Shown: positions 34,998 through 45,962 of the stretch, in pieces
How the letters are laid out: each line of letters starts with the position of its first letter
How positions within the stretch are numbered: the stretch's first letter is position 1
Source: Burkholderiales bacterium PBB6
Lineage (GTDB): Bacteria > Pseudomonadota > Gammaproteobacteria > Burkholderiales > Burkholderiaceae_C
Reading direction: 5' to 3'
NCBI GenBank assembly: GCA_002255925.1
Contig: NKIH01000003.1
Coordinates: forward strand, 434,001 to 498,000
Length of the DNA stretch: 64,000 bases
The notes under the pieces: model-generated
What the model was told of the DNA's origin: nothing
Database searches by the model: none
Seen by the model: only the letters and a program-made list of their open reading frames with translations
Position numbers and translations under genes: made by a program

Positions 34998-36038
34998 TCA
35001 GGCGCGGCGGTAGTGAACGGCGGGCAGGTCACGCAAACGCGCGGCGGCCTGCTCGGGGGTGAGGTCTCGCTGGGATTCGGCCAGCATTTCGTAGCCGACC
35101 ATGAACTTGCGCACCGTGGCCGAGCGCAGCAGCGGCGGATAGAAGTGCGCATGCAGCTGCCAGTGGCTGCCGGGCTCGTCGGTGAACGGCGCACCGTGCC
35201 AGCCCATCGAATACGGGAAGCTGCACTGGAACAGGTTGTCGTAACGCACCGTCAGGGCCTGCACCAGCGCGGCCAGGCTGGCACGTTGGGCGGGGGTCAG
35301 CTCAGGCAGGCGCTGCACGGCAATGCGCGGCAGCACCAGGGTTTCAAACGGCCACTCGGCCCAGTAGGGCACCACGGCCAGCCAGTCGTCGTTGGCCACC
35401 ACCACGCGTTCGGCCAGCTCGGCCTCGCGGCGGGCCACGGCCAGCAGCATGGGCTCACCGTGGGTGTTGAAGTAGGCGCGCTGGGTGTCGTCCTCGGTGG
35501 CTGCGATGCGCGGCAAAAAGTCGCTCGCCCACAGCTGGCCGTGCGGATGCGGGTTGGAGCAGCCCATCGCCGCGCCCTTGTTCTCGAACACCTGCACCCA
35601 GGGCCAGCGCTGGCCCAGCTCGGCGCTCTGCGCGCACCAGGTGTCGACCACGGCCTCGACGCCTTCGGGCGACAGCTCCGGCAGGCTCAGCGAGTGATCT
35701 TCAGAGAAGCAGATGACGCGGCTCTGGCCACGGGCCGGCATGCGCTGGAACAGCTCGTCCACGGCGGCACCAGCCGCTTCGGCAGGCACATCAGGCTGCA
35801 GCGCGGCGAAGTCGTTGTCGAAGACGAAGGGGCCGCGGTAGTCGGGGTTGACCTCGCCGGTGACACGCCGGTTGCCGGCGCACAGGTAGCAGCTGGCGTC
35901 ATGGGCCAGGCGGGGTGCCTCTTCAGCAGATTCCTGCTGGCCCAGCCAGGGCCGCTTGCTGCGGTGTGGCGACACCAGCACCCATTGCCCGTTGAGCGGG
36001 TTGAAGCGGCGGTGGGAATGGTCTTCAGGATCAAACAT
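34998..36038 (-). CDS. galT: Galactose-1-phosphate uridylyltransferase
   Basis: 346 aa, class I GalT. It exchanges UMP between UDP-glucose and galactose 1-phosphate. The nucleophilic His motif H-P-H is present ([12 protein letters not shown]), as is a zinc-binding Cys pair region near residue 50 (CYLCAGNRR) and the N-terminal [18 protein letters not shown] typical of GalT. Its ATG shares a base with the galE stop (TGATG). Part of the contiguous galE-galT-galK segment. Confidence 0.97.
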   Translation of the reverse strand: MFDPEDHSHRRFNPLNGQWVLVSPHRSKRPWLGQQESAEEAPRLAHDASCYLCAGNRRVTGEVNPDYRGPFVFDNDFAALQPDVPAEAAGAAVDELFQRMPARGQSRVICFSEDHSLSLPELSPEGVEAVVDTWCAQSAELGQRWPWVQVFENKGAAMGCSNPHPHGQLWASDFLPRIAATEDDTQRAYFNTHGEPMLLAVARREAELAERVVVANDDWLAVVPYWAEWPFETLVLPRIAVQRLPELTPAQRASLAALVQALTVRYDNLFQCSFPYSMGWHGAPFTDEPGSHWQLHAHFYPPLLRSATVRKFMVGYEMLAESQRDLTPEQAAARLRDLPAVHYRRA

Positions 36039-37084
36039 CAGGCGGTCTCACTCGAATCAGGGTGGGCGGTGTCGAAGCCCTGGGGATAGCGACTTTGCCA
36101 GCGCCACGTGTCGTCGCACATGTCTTGCAGGCTGCGGCGGGCCTGCCAGCCCAGCGCGGCCTTGGCGCGGCCGGGGTCGGCCCAGTTCGCGGCCACATCA
36201 CCCGGGCGGCGGTCAGCGAACACGGTGGGCAGTGTCTGCCCGCAAGCCTGCTCGAACGACGCTTTCAGCTGCAATACGCTGACCCCCGTGCCGGTGCCCA
36301 GATTGAACACCTCAAATCCCTTTTGTGCATCCAGCGCAGTGACGGCCGCCACGTGACCGTCGGCCAGATCCATCACATGCAGGTAGTCGCGCACACCCGT
36401 GCCGTCAGGTGTGAGGTAATCGTTGCCGAACACGCGCAGCAGGGGCTGCCGCCCCACGGCCACCTGAGCCATGAAAGGCATCAGGTTGTTGGGCACGCCG
36501 CGCGGGTCTTCGCCCAGCTCACCGCTGGGGTGGGCGCCCACCGGGTTGAAGTAGCGCAGGCAGGTCACGGCCCAGTCAGCGTCGGCCGCGCACACGTCAG
36601 CCAGCAGTTGCTCACAGTGCCACTTCGTGCGGCCGTAGGGGTTCTGCGGCGCGCAGCGCATGCCTTCCACCAGCGGCAGACCTTCGGGCTCGCCGTAGAC
36701 CGTGGCCGAGGAGCTGAACACCAGCCGCTTGACACCGGCAGCCGCCATGGCCTGGGCCAGGCGCTGGGTGCCGGTGACGTTGGTGTCTTGATAGGCCAGC
36801 GGTTGACGCACGGATTCCCCCACGGCCTTCAGACCGGCCAGGTGCACCACGGCATGAATGTCATGCTGGCTGAACACCGTCGCGAGTGCGGCGGCATCAC
36901 GCACATCGGCCTGCACCAGGGGCACCTGCACGCCGGTCAATGCGGCGATGTGCTCAAGCACCCGGGGCTGGCTGTTGCTGAAGTTGTCGAACACCACCGG
37001 CTGCCACCCGGCCGCCAGCAGTTGCACGCAGGTGATGCTGCCGATGTAGCCGGCGCCCCCGGTGACGAGCACCTTGCGGCTCAT
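36038..37084 (-). CDS. galE: UDP-glucose 4-epimerase
   Basis: 348 aa, short-chain dehydrogenase-type epimerase converting UDP-galactose to UDP-glucose with NAD. N-terminal GGAGYIGS binds NAD. The catalytic Ser lies in [11 protein letters not shown] and the Tyr-x-x-x-Lys in NPYGRTK. The ATG at 37084 overlaps the GH42 beta-galactosidase stop (ATGA), so the longer frame to 37390 is rejected. It is translationally coupled on both sides. Confidence 0.97.
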   Translation of the reverse strand: MSRKVLVTGGAGYIGSITCVQLLAAGWQPVVFDNFSNSQPRVLEHIAALTGVQVPLVQADVRDAAALATVFSQHDIHAVVHLAGLKAVGESVRQPLAYQDTNVTGTQRLAQAMAAAGVKRLVFSSSATVYGEPEGLPLVEGMRCAPQNPYGRTKWHCEQLLADVCAADADWAVTCLRYFNPVGAHPSGELGEDPRGVPNNLMPFMAQVAVGRQPLLRVFGNDYLTPDGTGVRDYLHVMDLADGHVAAVTALDAQKGFEVFNLGTGTGVSVLQLKASFEQACGQTLPTVFADRRPGDVAANWADPGRAKAALGWQARRSLQDMCDDTWRWQSRYPQGFDTAHPDSSETA

Positions 37085-39165
37085 GCGCTGGCCTCCTCGG
37101 CCGTGTTGGCCACCAAGTTCGCGGCCGTCCTGCTGACCGCCCCAGCGGCGCTCAACGGCGCATGCCACATCGCCACCTGGGCCGGGCCGATGCGCGCATC
37201 GCCCAGTACGAAGGACGTGCCAGCCGGCGCCGGCACCTGCACATGGCCGGGGCCGCGGTGCACGGCGAACAACCAGTCGCCGCGGCGGCGCAGGCGCAAA
37301 CCGGCGGGCAGGTTCACCACGGGCAGGTCTGCCAGGCGGGCAGCCTCGGTGAACCAGCGGGCTTGCAGCGGCGCGTCCACCATGCCGCACTGGCGGAACC
37401 AGCGGCCTTGCTGCACCCAGGCGGGGTAGCCGTCTTCGTAACGGGCCAGCACGCGCGCGGCGCTGTCGGCGTGCAGCTGGGCCAGATCACGCCACTGGTG
37501 GCCATGGCCCAGAGGCTGGCCAAGCTCATCGCCCGACACCCCCACCACCGGCTGCTGCAGGCCCGGCCGCATCGAATCGACTGCCGTGATCGGCAAGTGC
37601 ATGGCCAAGCCCAGCGGCGCGGCGCCAGCACGCTGCGACGACAAGCCCAGGTGCTCGGTCTTGCTGCCGGTGCGCGGGCCCAGCACCACCACGGCGCTCA
37701 AGGCTTGCAGGCGCGCGCTCAGGGCCGGCGTGAGGTGGGTCAGGCCGGTCACCACCACCATGCGGTAAACGTCGAGCGGTGCGTCAGGGCCGACGATGTC
37801 CACATCCAGGCCCAGCTGGCGCAGCGCGCTGTAGGCGCCGAACACCTGGCCGAAGTAGCTCATGTCGGCGCCCTGCGGCACGATGTCGGTCATCCACTTG
37901 GCGCTGTAGTCAAACACCAGGGCCACGGGGGCCGTGGTGGTTGTGGTGGCATCTGCCAGCACCGCATCGTCCGGCAAGGCCGCCAGCTCTCGGGCCACCT
38001 GGGCAGCTTCTTCGCCGCCCAGGTCGCGCACGTCATCAGGCGTGTGCAGACCGGAATGCATCTGCTCCTGCGCGTAGGGCAGCTGGCGCCAGCGGAAGTA
38101 GCTCACCACCTCGGCGCCGTGGGCGAAGGCCTCCCAGGTCCAGGTGCGCACCATGCCGGGCAGCGGCATGGCGTTCCAGTGGGCCCAGTTCACCGGGCCG
38201 GCCTGCTGCTCCATCACCCACCAGCGGCCCTTGCAGATGCCGCGGTACAGGTCATGGTGGAAGGCGCTGATGTCGGGGTGGCCGGTGCGGGCCCAGCTCA
38301 GGCGGTCAGCCTCACTGATGAAAGGCGCGGTGTCGGTGAAGCCGAGCGGGTAGTTGTCCCAGGCGGCCACGTCCAGATCAGCGCCCATGGCGTGGTGATC
38401 AAACTCGCCGAACATGCCCATGAAGTTGTGCAGCACGTCGCGGCCCGGCGCGTGTTCACGCAGCACACGCACCTGCATGCGGTTGTAGCGCAGCACTTCG
38501 TCTGACGCGAAGCGGCGGAAGTCGAGCGCATGCGTCGGCAAGGCGCCGGTGGGCTGGCCGACAGGGAAGCCGATGTCATCGAAGCTGTTGGCCTGCAGGC
38601 TCCAGAAAGCCGTGCCCCAGGCAGCATTCAGCGTGTGGATGCTGCCGTAGCGCTGCGCCAGCCAGCGGCGGAAACCGGCGAGTGCCGCCGGCGAGTAAGA
38701 CAGCACCGTGTCGTGGCAGCCGTATTCGTTGTCCGTCTGCCAGGCCACCACCGCCGGGTGCTGGCCATAACGCTGCGCCATGGCCGTGACGATGCGCTCG
38801 GAGGCCGCATGAAACGCCTCGCTCGAGAAGCAATAGTGGCGGCGTGAGCCAAAGGCCTTGGTGCGCCCGTGCGCGTCCACCGGCAGCACATCCGGGTGCC
38901 GTTGCACCAGCCAGGCAGGCGGCGCGGCGGTGGGCGTGCCCAGCACCACCTTCAGGCCCTCGGCGGCCAGCGTGGCGATGGCGTCATCGAGCCAGGCCCA
39001 CTCGAACTGGCCCGGCGAGGGCTCCATGCGGGCCCAGGCGAACTCGGCGATGCGCACGAGACGGATGCCCAGCTCGCGCATGCGACGCGCATCAGACGCC
39101 CATTGCTCACGGGGCCATTGTTCAGGGTAGTAGCAGACGCCCAGGCGCATCGAGGGTTCAGACAT
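37081..39165 (-). CDS. Beta-galactosidase, glycoside hydrolase family 42
   Basis: 694 aa, GH42 enzyme hydrolysing terminal beta-galactosyl residues, typically of galacto-oligosaccharides. N-terminal LGVCYYPEQWP is the family start. The acid/base is Glu147 in TDNEYGCH and the likely nucleophile is Glu319 in VMEQQAGPVNW. A C-terminal trimerisation-type domain and beta domain follow. No signal peptide is seen, so it is cytoplasmic, downstream of the importer. It is the first gene of the leftward gal operon, read from the promoter at 39188-39216. Confidence 0.95.
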   Translation of the reverse strand: MSEPSMRLGVCYYPEQWPREQWASDARRMRELGIRLVRIAEFAWARMEPSPGQFEWAWLDDAIATLAAEGLKVVLGTPTAAPPAWLVQRHPDVLPVDAHGRTKAFGSRRHYCFSSEAFHAASERIVTAMAQRYGQHPAVVAWQTDNEYGCHDTVLSYSPAALAGFRRWLAQRYGSIHTLNAAWGTAFWSLQANSFDDIGFPVGQPTGALPTHALDFRRFASDEVLRYNRMQVRVLREHAPGRDVLHNFMGMFGEFDHHAMGADLDVAAWDNYPLGFTDTAPFISEADRLSWARTGHPDISAFHHDLYRGICKGRWWVMEQQAGPVNWAHWNAMPLPGMVRTWTWEAFAHGAEVVSYFRWRQLPYAQEQMHSGLHTPDDVRDLGGEEAAQVARELAALPDDAVLADATTTTTAPVALVFDYSAKWMTDIVPQGADMSYFGQVFGAYSALRQLGLDVDIVGPDAPLDVYRMVVVTGLTHLTPALSARLQALSAVVVLGPRTGSKTEHLGLSSQRAGAAPLGLAMHLPITAVDSMRPGLQQPVVGVSGDELGQPLGHGHQWRDLAQLHADSAARVLARYEDGYPAWVQQGRWFRQCGMVDAPLQARWFTEAARLADLPVVNLPAGLRLRRRGDWLFAVHRGPGHVQVPAPAGTSFVLGDARIGPAQVAMWHAPLSAAGAVSRTAANLVANTAEEASA

Positions 39166-39187
39166 CGGGGATACCGGCAGAGAAATT

Positions 39188-39216
39188 GAATTAAGCGTTT
39201 AACCGCATTACAGCAA
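39188..39216 (-). promoter_or_regulatory. Leftward promoter of the GH42-galETK operon
   Basis: On the minus strand TTGCTG (39211-39216), an exact 17-bp spacer, and TAATTC (39188-39193), 23 bp before the GH42 ATG. The LacI-type operator at 39191-39202 overlaps the -10 and the spacer, so binding should block polymerase. Confidence 0.6.
39191..39202. promoter_or_regulatory. LacI-type operator, copy 1
   Basis: TTAAGCGTTTAA, a near-palindrome with the central CG typical of LacI/GalR-family sites. It is the reverse complement of the site at 39421-39432. Confidence 0.65.
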
Positions 39217-39420
39217 TCTGCCAGAGGACTGTCAACAGCGCCGTGCGCTTCCGGCGGGGCGTTGCAGCACTGCCCGCAGTCCTGAGGCGGACACCCGATT
39301 CCATCTCGGTTACCTATGAAGGATCGCCGGGATGCGTCTCGCGAGATCAGCCATCAACACCCAAAACCAAGGAGAATCCCTGATTGCCTTGCGCCTTGCT
39401 CACTGGTCTACTTTTTTAAC

Positions 39421-39432
39421 TTAAACGCTTAA
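39421..39432. promoter_or_regulatory. LacI-type operator, copy 2
   Basis: TTAAACGCTTAA, the exact reverse complement of copy 1, 230 bp away. It lies at the probable transcription start of the rightward operon, 50 bp before the GH35 ATG. Confidence 0.65.
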
Positions 39433-39481
39433 CCTTCTGGTGCAGACAGGGCACAATGCTGCGTCACCCCGCACCCTCGCC

Positions 39482-41962
39482 ATGCAGACTTCGCTCATTT
39501 CCCTGACCTTGCCCGCCACCGTGCCGCCGGTCGAGACCCATTTCCTGAACCTCGGCCACTACCAGCGCCCGGGCCGCTCGCTGCAGGTCAACAGCCGCTA
39601 TCTGGTGCTGGACGAGCAACCCTGGATGCCCGTGATGGGCGAGTTCCACTACAGCCGCTATCCGCGCGCCGAGTGGGAAGCAGAGCTTCGCAAGATCCGC
39701 GCCGGTGGTGTGCAGGTGGTGGCCAGCTACGTGATCTGGAACCACCACGAAGCCCAGCCCGGCGAATTCAACTGGCAAGGCCAGCGTGACCTTGCCGCCT
39801 TTGTTGACCTGGCCGCCCAGGTGGGCTTGCTGGTCTACCTGCGCCCGGGGCCGTGGTCGCATGCGGAAGTGCTGCTGGGCGGCTTCCCGCACTGGCTGCC
39901 AGACACCGGTCCGCTGCGCTGCAACCACCCCACCTACCTGGGCCATGTGCAGCGCTTCTTCAACGCCATCGGCGCCCAGCTGCCCGGCCGCATGTGGTGC
40001 GACGGCGGCCCGGTGATCGGTGTGCAGCTGGAAAACGAATACGGCCTGACCGGCCCGGGTTGCGGCGCCGAGCACATCACCGAACTCAAGCGCCTGGCCA
40101 TCGAGGCCGGCATGACGGTGCCGCTGTACACCGTCACCGGCTGGCCCACGCTGGACATTCCGGAGCGCGATGTGCTGCCGGTGTCCGGCGCCTATGCGGA
40201 TGGCTTCTGGAATGGCGCGCGTGGTGCGTTGCCGCCCTCCGGCGTATTCCTCTTCAATACCCGCCGCGTGATCGGCGAGATGGGCAATGTGGATGGCACC
40301 GCCGCCAGCGGCAGCATCGACAAGACCCACTACCCGTTCATCCTGGCGGAAGCCGGCGGTGGCATGCACGTGGCCTACCACCGCCGCCCGGTGGTGAGCA
40401 CCGATGACGTGTTCGCCACCACGCTGGTACAGGTGGGCTCGGGCGCCAACCTGTATGGCTATTACATGTACCACGGCGGCACAAACCCGGTGTGCGCCAC
40501 CGGCCCGCTGAACGAGACCCAGGCCAGCGGCTACCCGAACGACGTGGCGCAGTGGGGCTACGACTTCCATGCACCGCTGGGCCAGTACGGCCAGGTGCGC
40601 AGCAGCTGGGGCCGCCTGCGCACGCTGCACCAGTTCATGCAGGCCTTCGGCACCCAGCTGGCCCCGACCGAGGCCGTGCTGCCCGACGACGCCCCCATGC
40701 AGGCGGATGACCTGGCACGCCCCCGCGTGGCACTGCGCGGCGCAGGCGACGCCGGCTTCGTGTTCATCAACCACCATGTGCGGCACCACCCCCTGCCCGC
40801 GCACCGGAACCTGCAGCTGCAGATCACCAGCGCGCACGGCACCCACACGCTGCCCGAGCAGCCTTTCGACCTGGAGCCGGGCCAGGCCTTCATCTGGCCC
40901 GTGGGCGTGCAGCTCGGCCAGGCCCGGCTGCGCCATGCCACGCTGCAGCCGCTGACCCAGTTCAGCCTGGCCGATGGCAGCGGCGTGTGGGTGGGTTTTG
41001 AAACCCCGGGCCAGGCGATCGAGCTGGTGTTCGAGCGCGCCGGCCTGCAGCACATCGAGGCGCACGGCCTGACCGAGCGCGCGGACAGCTGGAAGGTGGT
41101 GTTGCCGGGCAGCGCTCAACGCAACGGCCAAAGTGCCGGCCAAAGCGACGGCACCGAGCGCTGGATCAAGCTGATCGACGCGGCCAACCGCACCCACCAT
41201 GTGCTGGTGCTCAGCGCCGCGCAAGCCGCCAGCAGCCTGTGCGTGGAGATGGACGGGCAGCAGCGCATCGTGCTGGGCAGCCACCCGACCGTGCAGGGCG
41301 GCGCTGGCGAATTGCGGTTGCACCGCCCGGCCGACGCCGCCGCGTCGCTGCGCATCTTCCCGGCCACCGGCTTGAGCGGTGACCGCACCGCCGATGGCCA
41401 CTGGGCCGTGTGGCACCTGCCGCCGGCGAGCACCCTGTCCGTCAGCATCAGCGCGATTGAAAACCAGCCTGCAGGCCAGCCGCCCGCCGTGGTGTGGGGC
41501 CCGCATGTGCCCTGGCGCGACGGCCCGGTGCCTTGCGTGCCGGCCGCCGCCACCCAGGCCGATGCGAGCCCCAACGACGCCATCTGGACGCTGCAGCTGC
41601 CGGCCCATGTGCCAGCCGCTGATGTGAAAGCCGCCGATGGCCGCCTGATGCTGGGTGTGAACTACATCGGCGACGTGGCCCGCCTGTGGGCCGACGGCGA
41701 GGTGGTGGACGACCACTTCTACGATGGCGACACGTGGTGGATCGGCCTGGACCGCCATGCCCGCACCGACGGCAGTTGGCCCACCTTCCAGATCAGCGTG
41801 CTACCCATCGCGGCAGACGCGCCGATCTTCCTGGAAGACAGCGCCCGCGCCGCCTTGCACGCCCAGGCCCGCCCGGCACACCTGCTGGCCCTGGACGCCC
41901 GCCTGTGGCGCACGGACACCGTGCAAGCCCTTTCCCTGACCTCAACCGCCCGCGTGGCCTGA
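39482..41962 (+). CDS. Beta-galactosidase, glycoside hydrolase family 35
   Basis: 826 aa from the ATG at 39482. A GTG at 39440 is possible but lies only 7 bp after the operator, so the ATG is preferred. GH35 motifs: PVMGEFHYSRYPRAEWE near the N-terminus, VASYVIWNHHE, the acid/base Glu in GVQLENEYG and the likely nucleophile in FILAEAGGGM. No signal peptide is evident, so it is probably cytoplasmic. It is the first gene of the rightward operon, before the ABC importer genes. With GH42 it gives the locus two unrelated beta-galactosidases, perhaps for different linkages or chain lengths. Confidence 0.93.
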   Translation: MQTSLISLTLPATVPPVETHFLNLGHYQRPGRSLQVNSRYLVLDEQPWMPVMGEFHYSRYPRAEWEAELRKIRAGGVQVVASYVIWNHHEAQPGEFNWQGQRDLAAFVDLAAQVGLLVYLRPGPWSHAEVLLGGFPHWLPDTGPLRCNHPTYLGHVQRFFNAIGAQLPGRMWCDGGPVIGVQLENEYGLTGPGCGAEHITELKRLAIEAGMTVPLYTVTGWPTLDIPERDVLPVSGAYADGFWNGARGALPPSGVFLFNTRRVIGEMGNVDGTAASGSIDKTHYPFILAEAGGGMHVAYHRRPVVSTDDVFATTLVQVGSGANLYGYYMYHGGTNPVCATGPLNETQASGYPNDVAQWGYDFHAPLGQYGQVRSSWGRLRTLHQFMQAFGTQLAPTEAVLPDDAPMQADDLARPRVALRGAGDAGFVFINHHVRHHPLPAHRNLQLQITSAHGTHTLPEQPFDLEPGQAFIWPVGVQLGQARLRHATLQPLTQFSLADGSGVWVGFETPGQAIELVFERAGLQHIEAHGLTERADSWKVVLPGSAQRNGQSAGQSDGTERWIKLIDAANRTHHVLVLSAAQAASSLCVEMDGQQRIVLGSHPTVQGGAGELRLHRPADAAASLRIFPATGLSGDRTADGHWAVWHLPPASTLSVSISAIENQPAGQPPAVVWGPHVPWRDGPVPCVPAAATQADASPNDAIWTLQLPAHVPAADVKAADGRLMLGVNYIGDVARLWADGEVVDDHFYDGDTWWIGLDRHARTDGSWPTFQISVLPIAADAPIFLEDSARAALHAQARPAHLLALDARLWRTDTVQALSLTSTARVA

Positions 41963-41968
41963 CACCCG

Positions 41969-43132
<1,164 letters not shown>

Positions 43133-43133
43133 G

Positions 43134-44372
43134 ATGAGCGCTCACGACAACAAGCAGCCCAACCGCCGCGCGGCCCTGGGACTGCTGGCGGGTGGCGTGG
43201 CTGGCGGCTTCGCAACCGCGCTGGCCAGCCCGGCCCATGCCAGCACCAGCGCCGGCCAAGGCCTGCTGGTGTGGATCAACGGCGACAAGGGCTATGAGGG
43301 CATTGCCCGCATCGGCGAGCAGTTCACCCGCGACACCGGTGTGCCGTTGCGCGTGGAGCACCCGGAAAACGGCGTCTCCAAGTTCGAGCAGGCGGCCGCC
43401 GCCGGCAAGGGCCCGGACATCTGGATCTGGCCGCATGACCGCGCCGGCAGCTGGGCCCGCTCGGGCCTGATCAGCCCGGTGGCGCCTGCGCCCGCCTTGC
43501 GCCAGCGCATCGAGCCGCTGGCCTGGGACGCCTGGCAGATGAACGGCCGCACCTGGGGCTACCCGCTGGCCATCGAAGCCGTGGCGCTCATCTGCAACCG
43601 CCAGCTGGTGGCCACCCCGCCGCGCACCTGGGACGAGGTGATGGCGCTGGACCGCCGTCTGCGGCCGCAAGGCCAGCGCGCCATCATGTGGCCGTACAAC
43701 GAGTTTTTCTACACCTACGGGCTGATCTCGGCGGGTGGCGGCTACGCCTTCGCCCGCCGTGCCGATGGCAGCTACGACCCCCGCGACACCGGCGTGAACC
43801 ACCCCGGCACGCGCCAGGGCATGGCGGTGCTCAAGCGCATGGTCGACGAGGGCATGATTCCGCGCACCGCCACCTACGCTGAATCGGAAGCGGCGGTGAA
43901 CGAAGGGCGCGTGGCCCTGACGATCAACGGCCCCTGGGCCTGGAACAACCTCAAGAAGAGCGGCATTGAATTCACCGCCGCCGAGCTGCCTGCCCTGAAG
44001 GCCGGTGGCGCTCCCGGCGGACCGATGGTGGGCGTGCTGGGCGCGATGATCAGCGCCAGCAGCCGCCAGCCGGTGCTGGCCACCGAATTCATCGAGCACT
44101 ACCTGATGAGCCTGCCAGGCCTGCGCGCCATGAACCAGCACGTGCCGCTGGGCGTGCCGGCCGACAAGGCGCTGTATGAAGAACTCAAGGGCGACCCCCT
44201 GATTGCCGGAGCCCGCGCCGCTGCGCTGCGTGGCCACACGATGCCGAACCTGCCCGAAATGGCCCGCTTCTGGACGGCCATGAATGCCGCCGTGCAAAAC
44301 ATCACCCAGGGCCGCGAGAACGTGGACCAGGGCCTGGAACGCGCGGCCCGCCGCGTGCTGGGTGCGGCATGA
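43134..44372 (+). CDS. Sugar ABC transporter substrate-binding protein, MalE/GanS type
   Basis: 412 aa from the ATG at 43134; a GTG at 43125 is less likely. The N-terminus has RRAALGLLAGGVAGG, a twin-arginine-like export signal ending near PAHA. The mature part resembles maltodextrin-binding proteins: LVWINGDKGYEGIARIGEQF, KGPDIWIWPHDRAG, then PLAIEAVALICNRQL. Given the neighbours it probably binds galacto-oligosaccharides released by the GH53 galactanase, as GanS does in Bacillus. Its stop overlaps the first permease gene (ATGA). Confidence 0.93.
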   Translation: MSAHDNKQPNRRAALGLLAGGVAGGFATALASPAHASTSAGQGLLVWINGDKGYEGIARIGEQFTRDTGVPLRVEHPENGVSKFEQAAAAGKGPDIWIWPHDRAGSWARSGLISPVAPAPALRQRIEPLAWDAWQMNGRTWGYPLAIEAVALICNRQLVATPPRTWDEVMALDRRLRPQGQRAIMWPYNEFFYTYGLISAGGGYAFARRADGSYDPRDTGVNHPGTRQGMAVLKRMVDEGMIPRTATYAESEAAVNEGRVALTINGPWAWNNLKKSGIEFTAAELPALKAGGAPGGPMVGVLGAMISASSRQPVLATEFIEHYLMSLPGLRAMNQHVPLGVPADKALYEELKGDPLIAGARAAALRGHTMPNLPEMARFWTAMNAAVQNITQGRENVDQGLERAARRVLGAA

Positions 44373-45940
44373 GCACCATCACCTCCCCCACCCATGTGGC
44401 GCGCCCCGGCAGCTGGCTGGCCCGCGCGCTGATCGCCTTCGGGCTGCTGGCGGTGCTGGCCGTGCTGGGCCTGGTCACGCTGCTGCTGGCCGCCCACCAG
44501 ACGGCCTGGGCCGCAGGCGTGCTGGCCGCGCTGTGCGTGGCCGTGCTGATCCATCTGTCACCCCGCCTGTATGCCTGGCGCTATGTGCTGCCCGGCCTGC
44601 TGGCCGTGGCGGTGTTCATCGTGCTGCCGCTGGCCTACACGCTGGCCATCAGCTTCACCAATTACAGCTCCACGCATTTGCTGGCCTTCGAGCGAGCCAC
44701 GCAGGTGCTGCTGGCGCGCTACGACAGCGAAGGCCTGGGCATGGCCTTCGAGCTGCGCCGTGACGGTGACCAGCGCCGCCTGGTGCTGCAGGACGACCAG
44801 GGCCAGCACTTCGTCAGCCCGCCGTTCAAGGCGCCCGTGCTGGGCACGGCTGCACCCACAGAGCCGCTGACCCTGCTGCGCCAGACGGCTGAAGAAGCCC
44901 GGGCCACGCCAGGCCAGGTGGCCGGCCCGCGCGAGCTGGTGGCCGAGCGCGACCTGCTGGCCGGCATCGCACTGATCGGCGCCGACGGCCGCACCTACCG
45001 GCAAGCCAGCCTGCACCGCTTCATCGACCAGAAGCGGCTGTATGTGCAGGAGCCCGACGGCCGGCTGCGCGGCATGCGCGACAACAGCCTGCTGAGCGCC
45101 GACATGGACGCCGGCTTCTGGCGCCGGGCCGACGGCAGCGCGCTGGAGCCGGGTTTTCGCAGCAGCGTGGGCTGGGACAACTACCGCCGCATCTTCGGCG
45201 ACGAGAAGTTCCTGCAGCCCTTCCTGCGCGTGTTCGCCTGGACAGTGACCTTCGCCGGCCTGAACACCCTGCTCACCTTTGCGCTTGGCCTGGTGCTGGC
45301 GGTGGCGATGAACTGGGACGCACTCAAGGGCCGCAGCGCCTACCGGCTGGGCCTGTTCCTGCCGTACGCCGTGCCCGCGTTCATCTCCATCCCGGTCTTC
45401 CGCGGCCTGTTCAACGAGAACCTCGGCGAGATCAACCTCGTGCTCGACATGCTGTTCGGCGTGCGCCCGGGCTGGTTCAGTGACGCCACGCTGGCCCGTT
45501 CGATGGTGCTGGTGGTCAATACCTGGCTGGGTTATCCGTACATGATGATCCTGGCCATGGGCCTGATCAAGGCGATCCCGGAAGAGCTGTACGAAGCCTC
45601 GGCGCTGGCCGGCGCTGGCCCGCTGACCAACTTCTTCCGCATCACGCTGCCGCTGATCGCCCGGCCGATTGCGCCGCTGCTGGTGGCCTCGTTCGCCGCG
45701 AACTTCAACAACCTCACGTTGATCGCGTTGCTGACCGAGGGCGCGCCGGACTTCCTCGACACCGATGTGCCCGCCGGCGCCACCGACCTGCTGGCGAGCT
45801 ACACCTACCGCATCGCCTTCCAGGACGGCGGCCAGAACTACGCGCTAGCCTGTGCCATCTCGTCGCTGGTGTTCCTGATCGTGGCCGGTCTGGCCATCGT
45901 CAACCTGCGGCTGTTCAAGCAGAAAGACGCGGCCCGCTGA
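44369..45940 (+). CDS. Sugar ABC transporter permease, MalF/GanP type
   Basis: 523 aa. Three N-terminal membrane segments within the first ~95 residues are followed by a long periplasmic insertion (about residues 100-280), as in MalF. The remaining helices carry the EAA loop (EELYEASALAGAGPLTNFFRITLPLI) that contacts the ATPase. The length and the large loop distinguish it from shorter UgpA-like permeases. It forms the translocation path with the MalG-type protein encoded next, 22 bp downstream. Confidence 0.94.
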   Translation: MSTITSPTHVARPGSWLARALIAFGLLAVLAVLGLVTLLLAAHQTAWAAGVLAALCVAVLIHLSPRLYAWRYVLPGLLAVAVFIVLPLAYTLAISFTNYSSTHLLAFERATQVLLARYDSEGLGMAFELRRDGDQRRLVLQDDQGQHFVSPPFKAPVLGTAAPTEPLTLLRQTAEEARATPGQVAGPRELVAERDLLAGIALIGADGRTYRQASLHRFIDQKRLYVQEPDGRLRGMRDNSLLSADMDAGFWRRADGSALEPGFRSSVGWDNYRRIFGDEKFLQPFLRVFAWTVTFAGLNTLLTFALGLVLAVAMNWDALKGRSAYRLGLFLPYAVPAFISIPVFRGLFNENLGEINLVLDMLFGVRPGWFSDATLARSMVLVVNTWLGYPYMMILAMGLIKAIPEELYEASALAGAGPLTNFFRITLPLIARPIAPLLVASFAANFNNLTLIALLTEGAPDFLDTDVPAGATDLLASYTYRIAFQDGGQNYALACAISSLVFLIVAGLAIVNLRLFKQKDAAR

Positions 45941-45962
45941 AGGCCGCACCGGAGACCCCACC

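Larger units (their letters stand above)
39166..39481. other. 316-bp divergent promoter region of the galactan locus
   Basis: The region separates the leftward GH42-gal operon from the rightward GH35-ABC-galM operon. It contains two identical 12-bp operators in opposite orientation (39191-39202 and 39421-39432), a good leftward promoter and a weaker rightward promoter candidate (TTGCCT at 39384-39389, 17-bp spacer, TCTACT at 39407-39412). The central ~170 bp show nothing further that I can support. Confidence 0.65.

Noticed and set aside
39464..41758. 764-codon open frame on the minus strand opposite the GH35 gene
   Set aside because: Antisense shadow with no domain character; GH35 catalytic motifs are on the plus strand.
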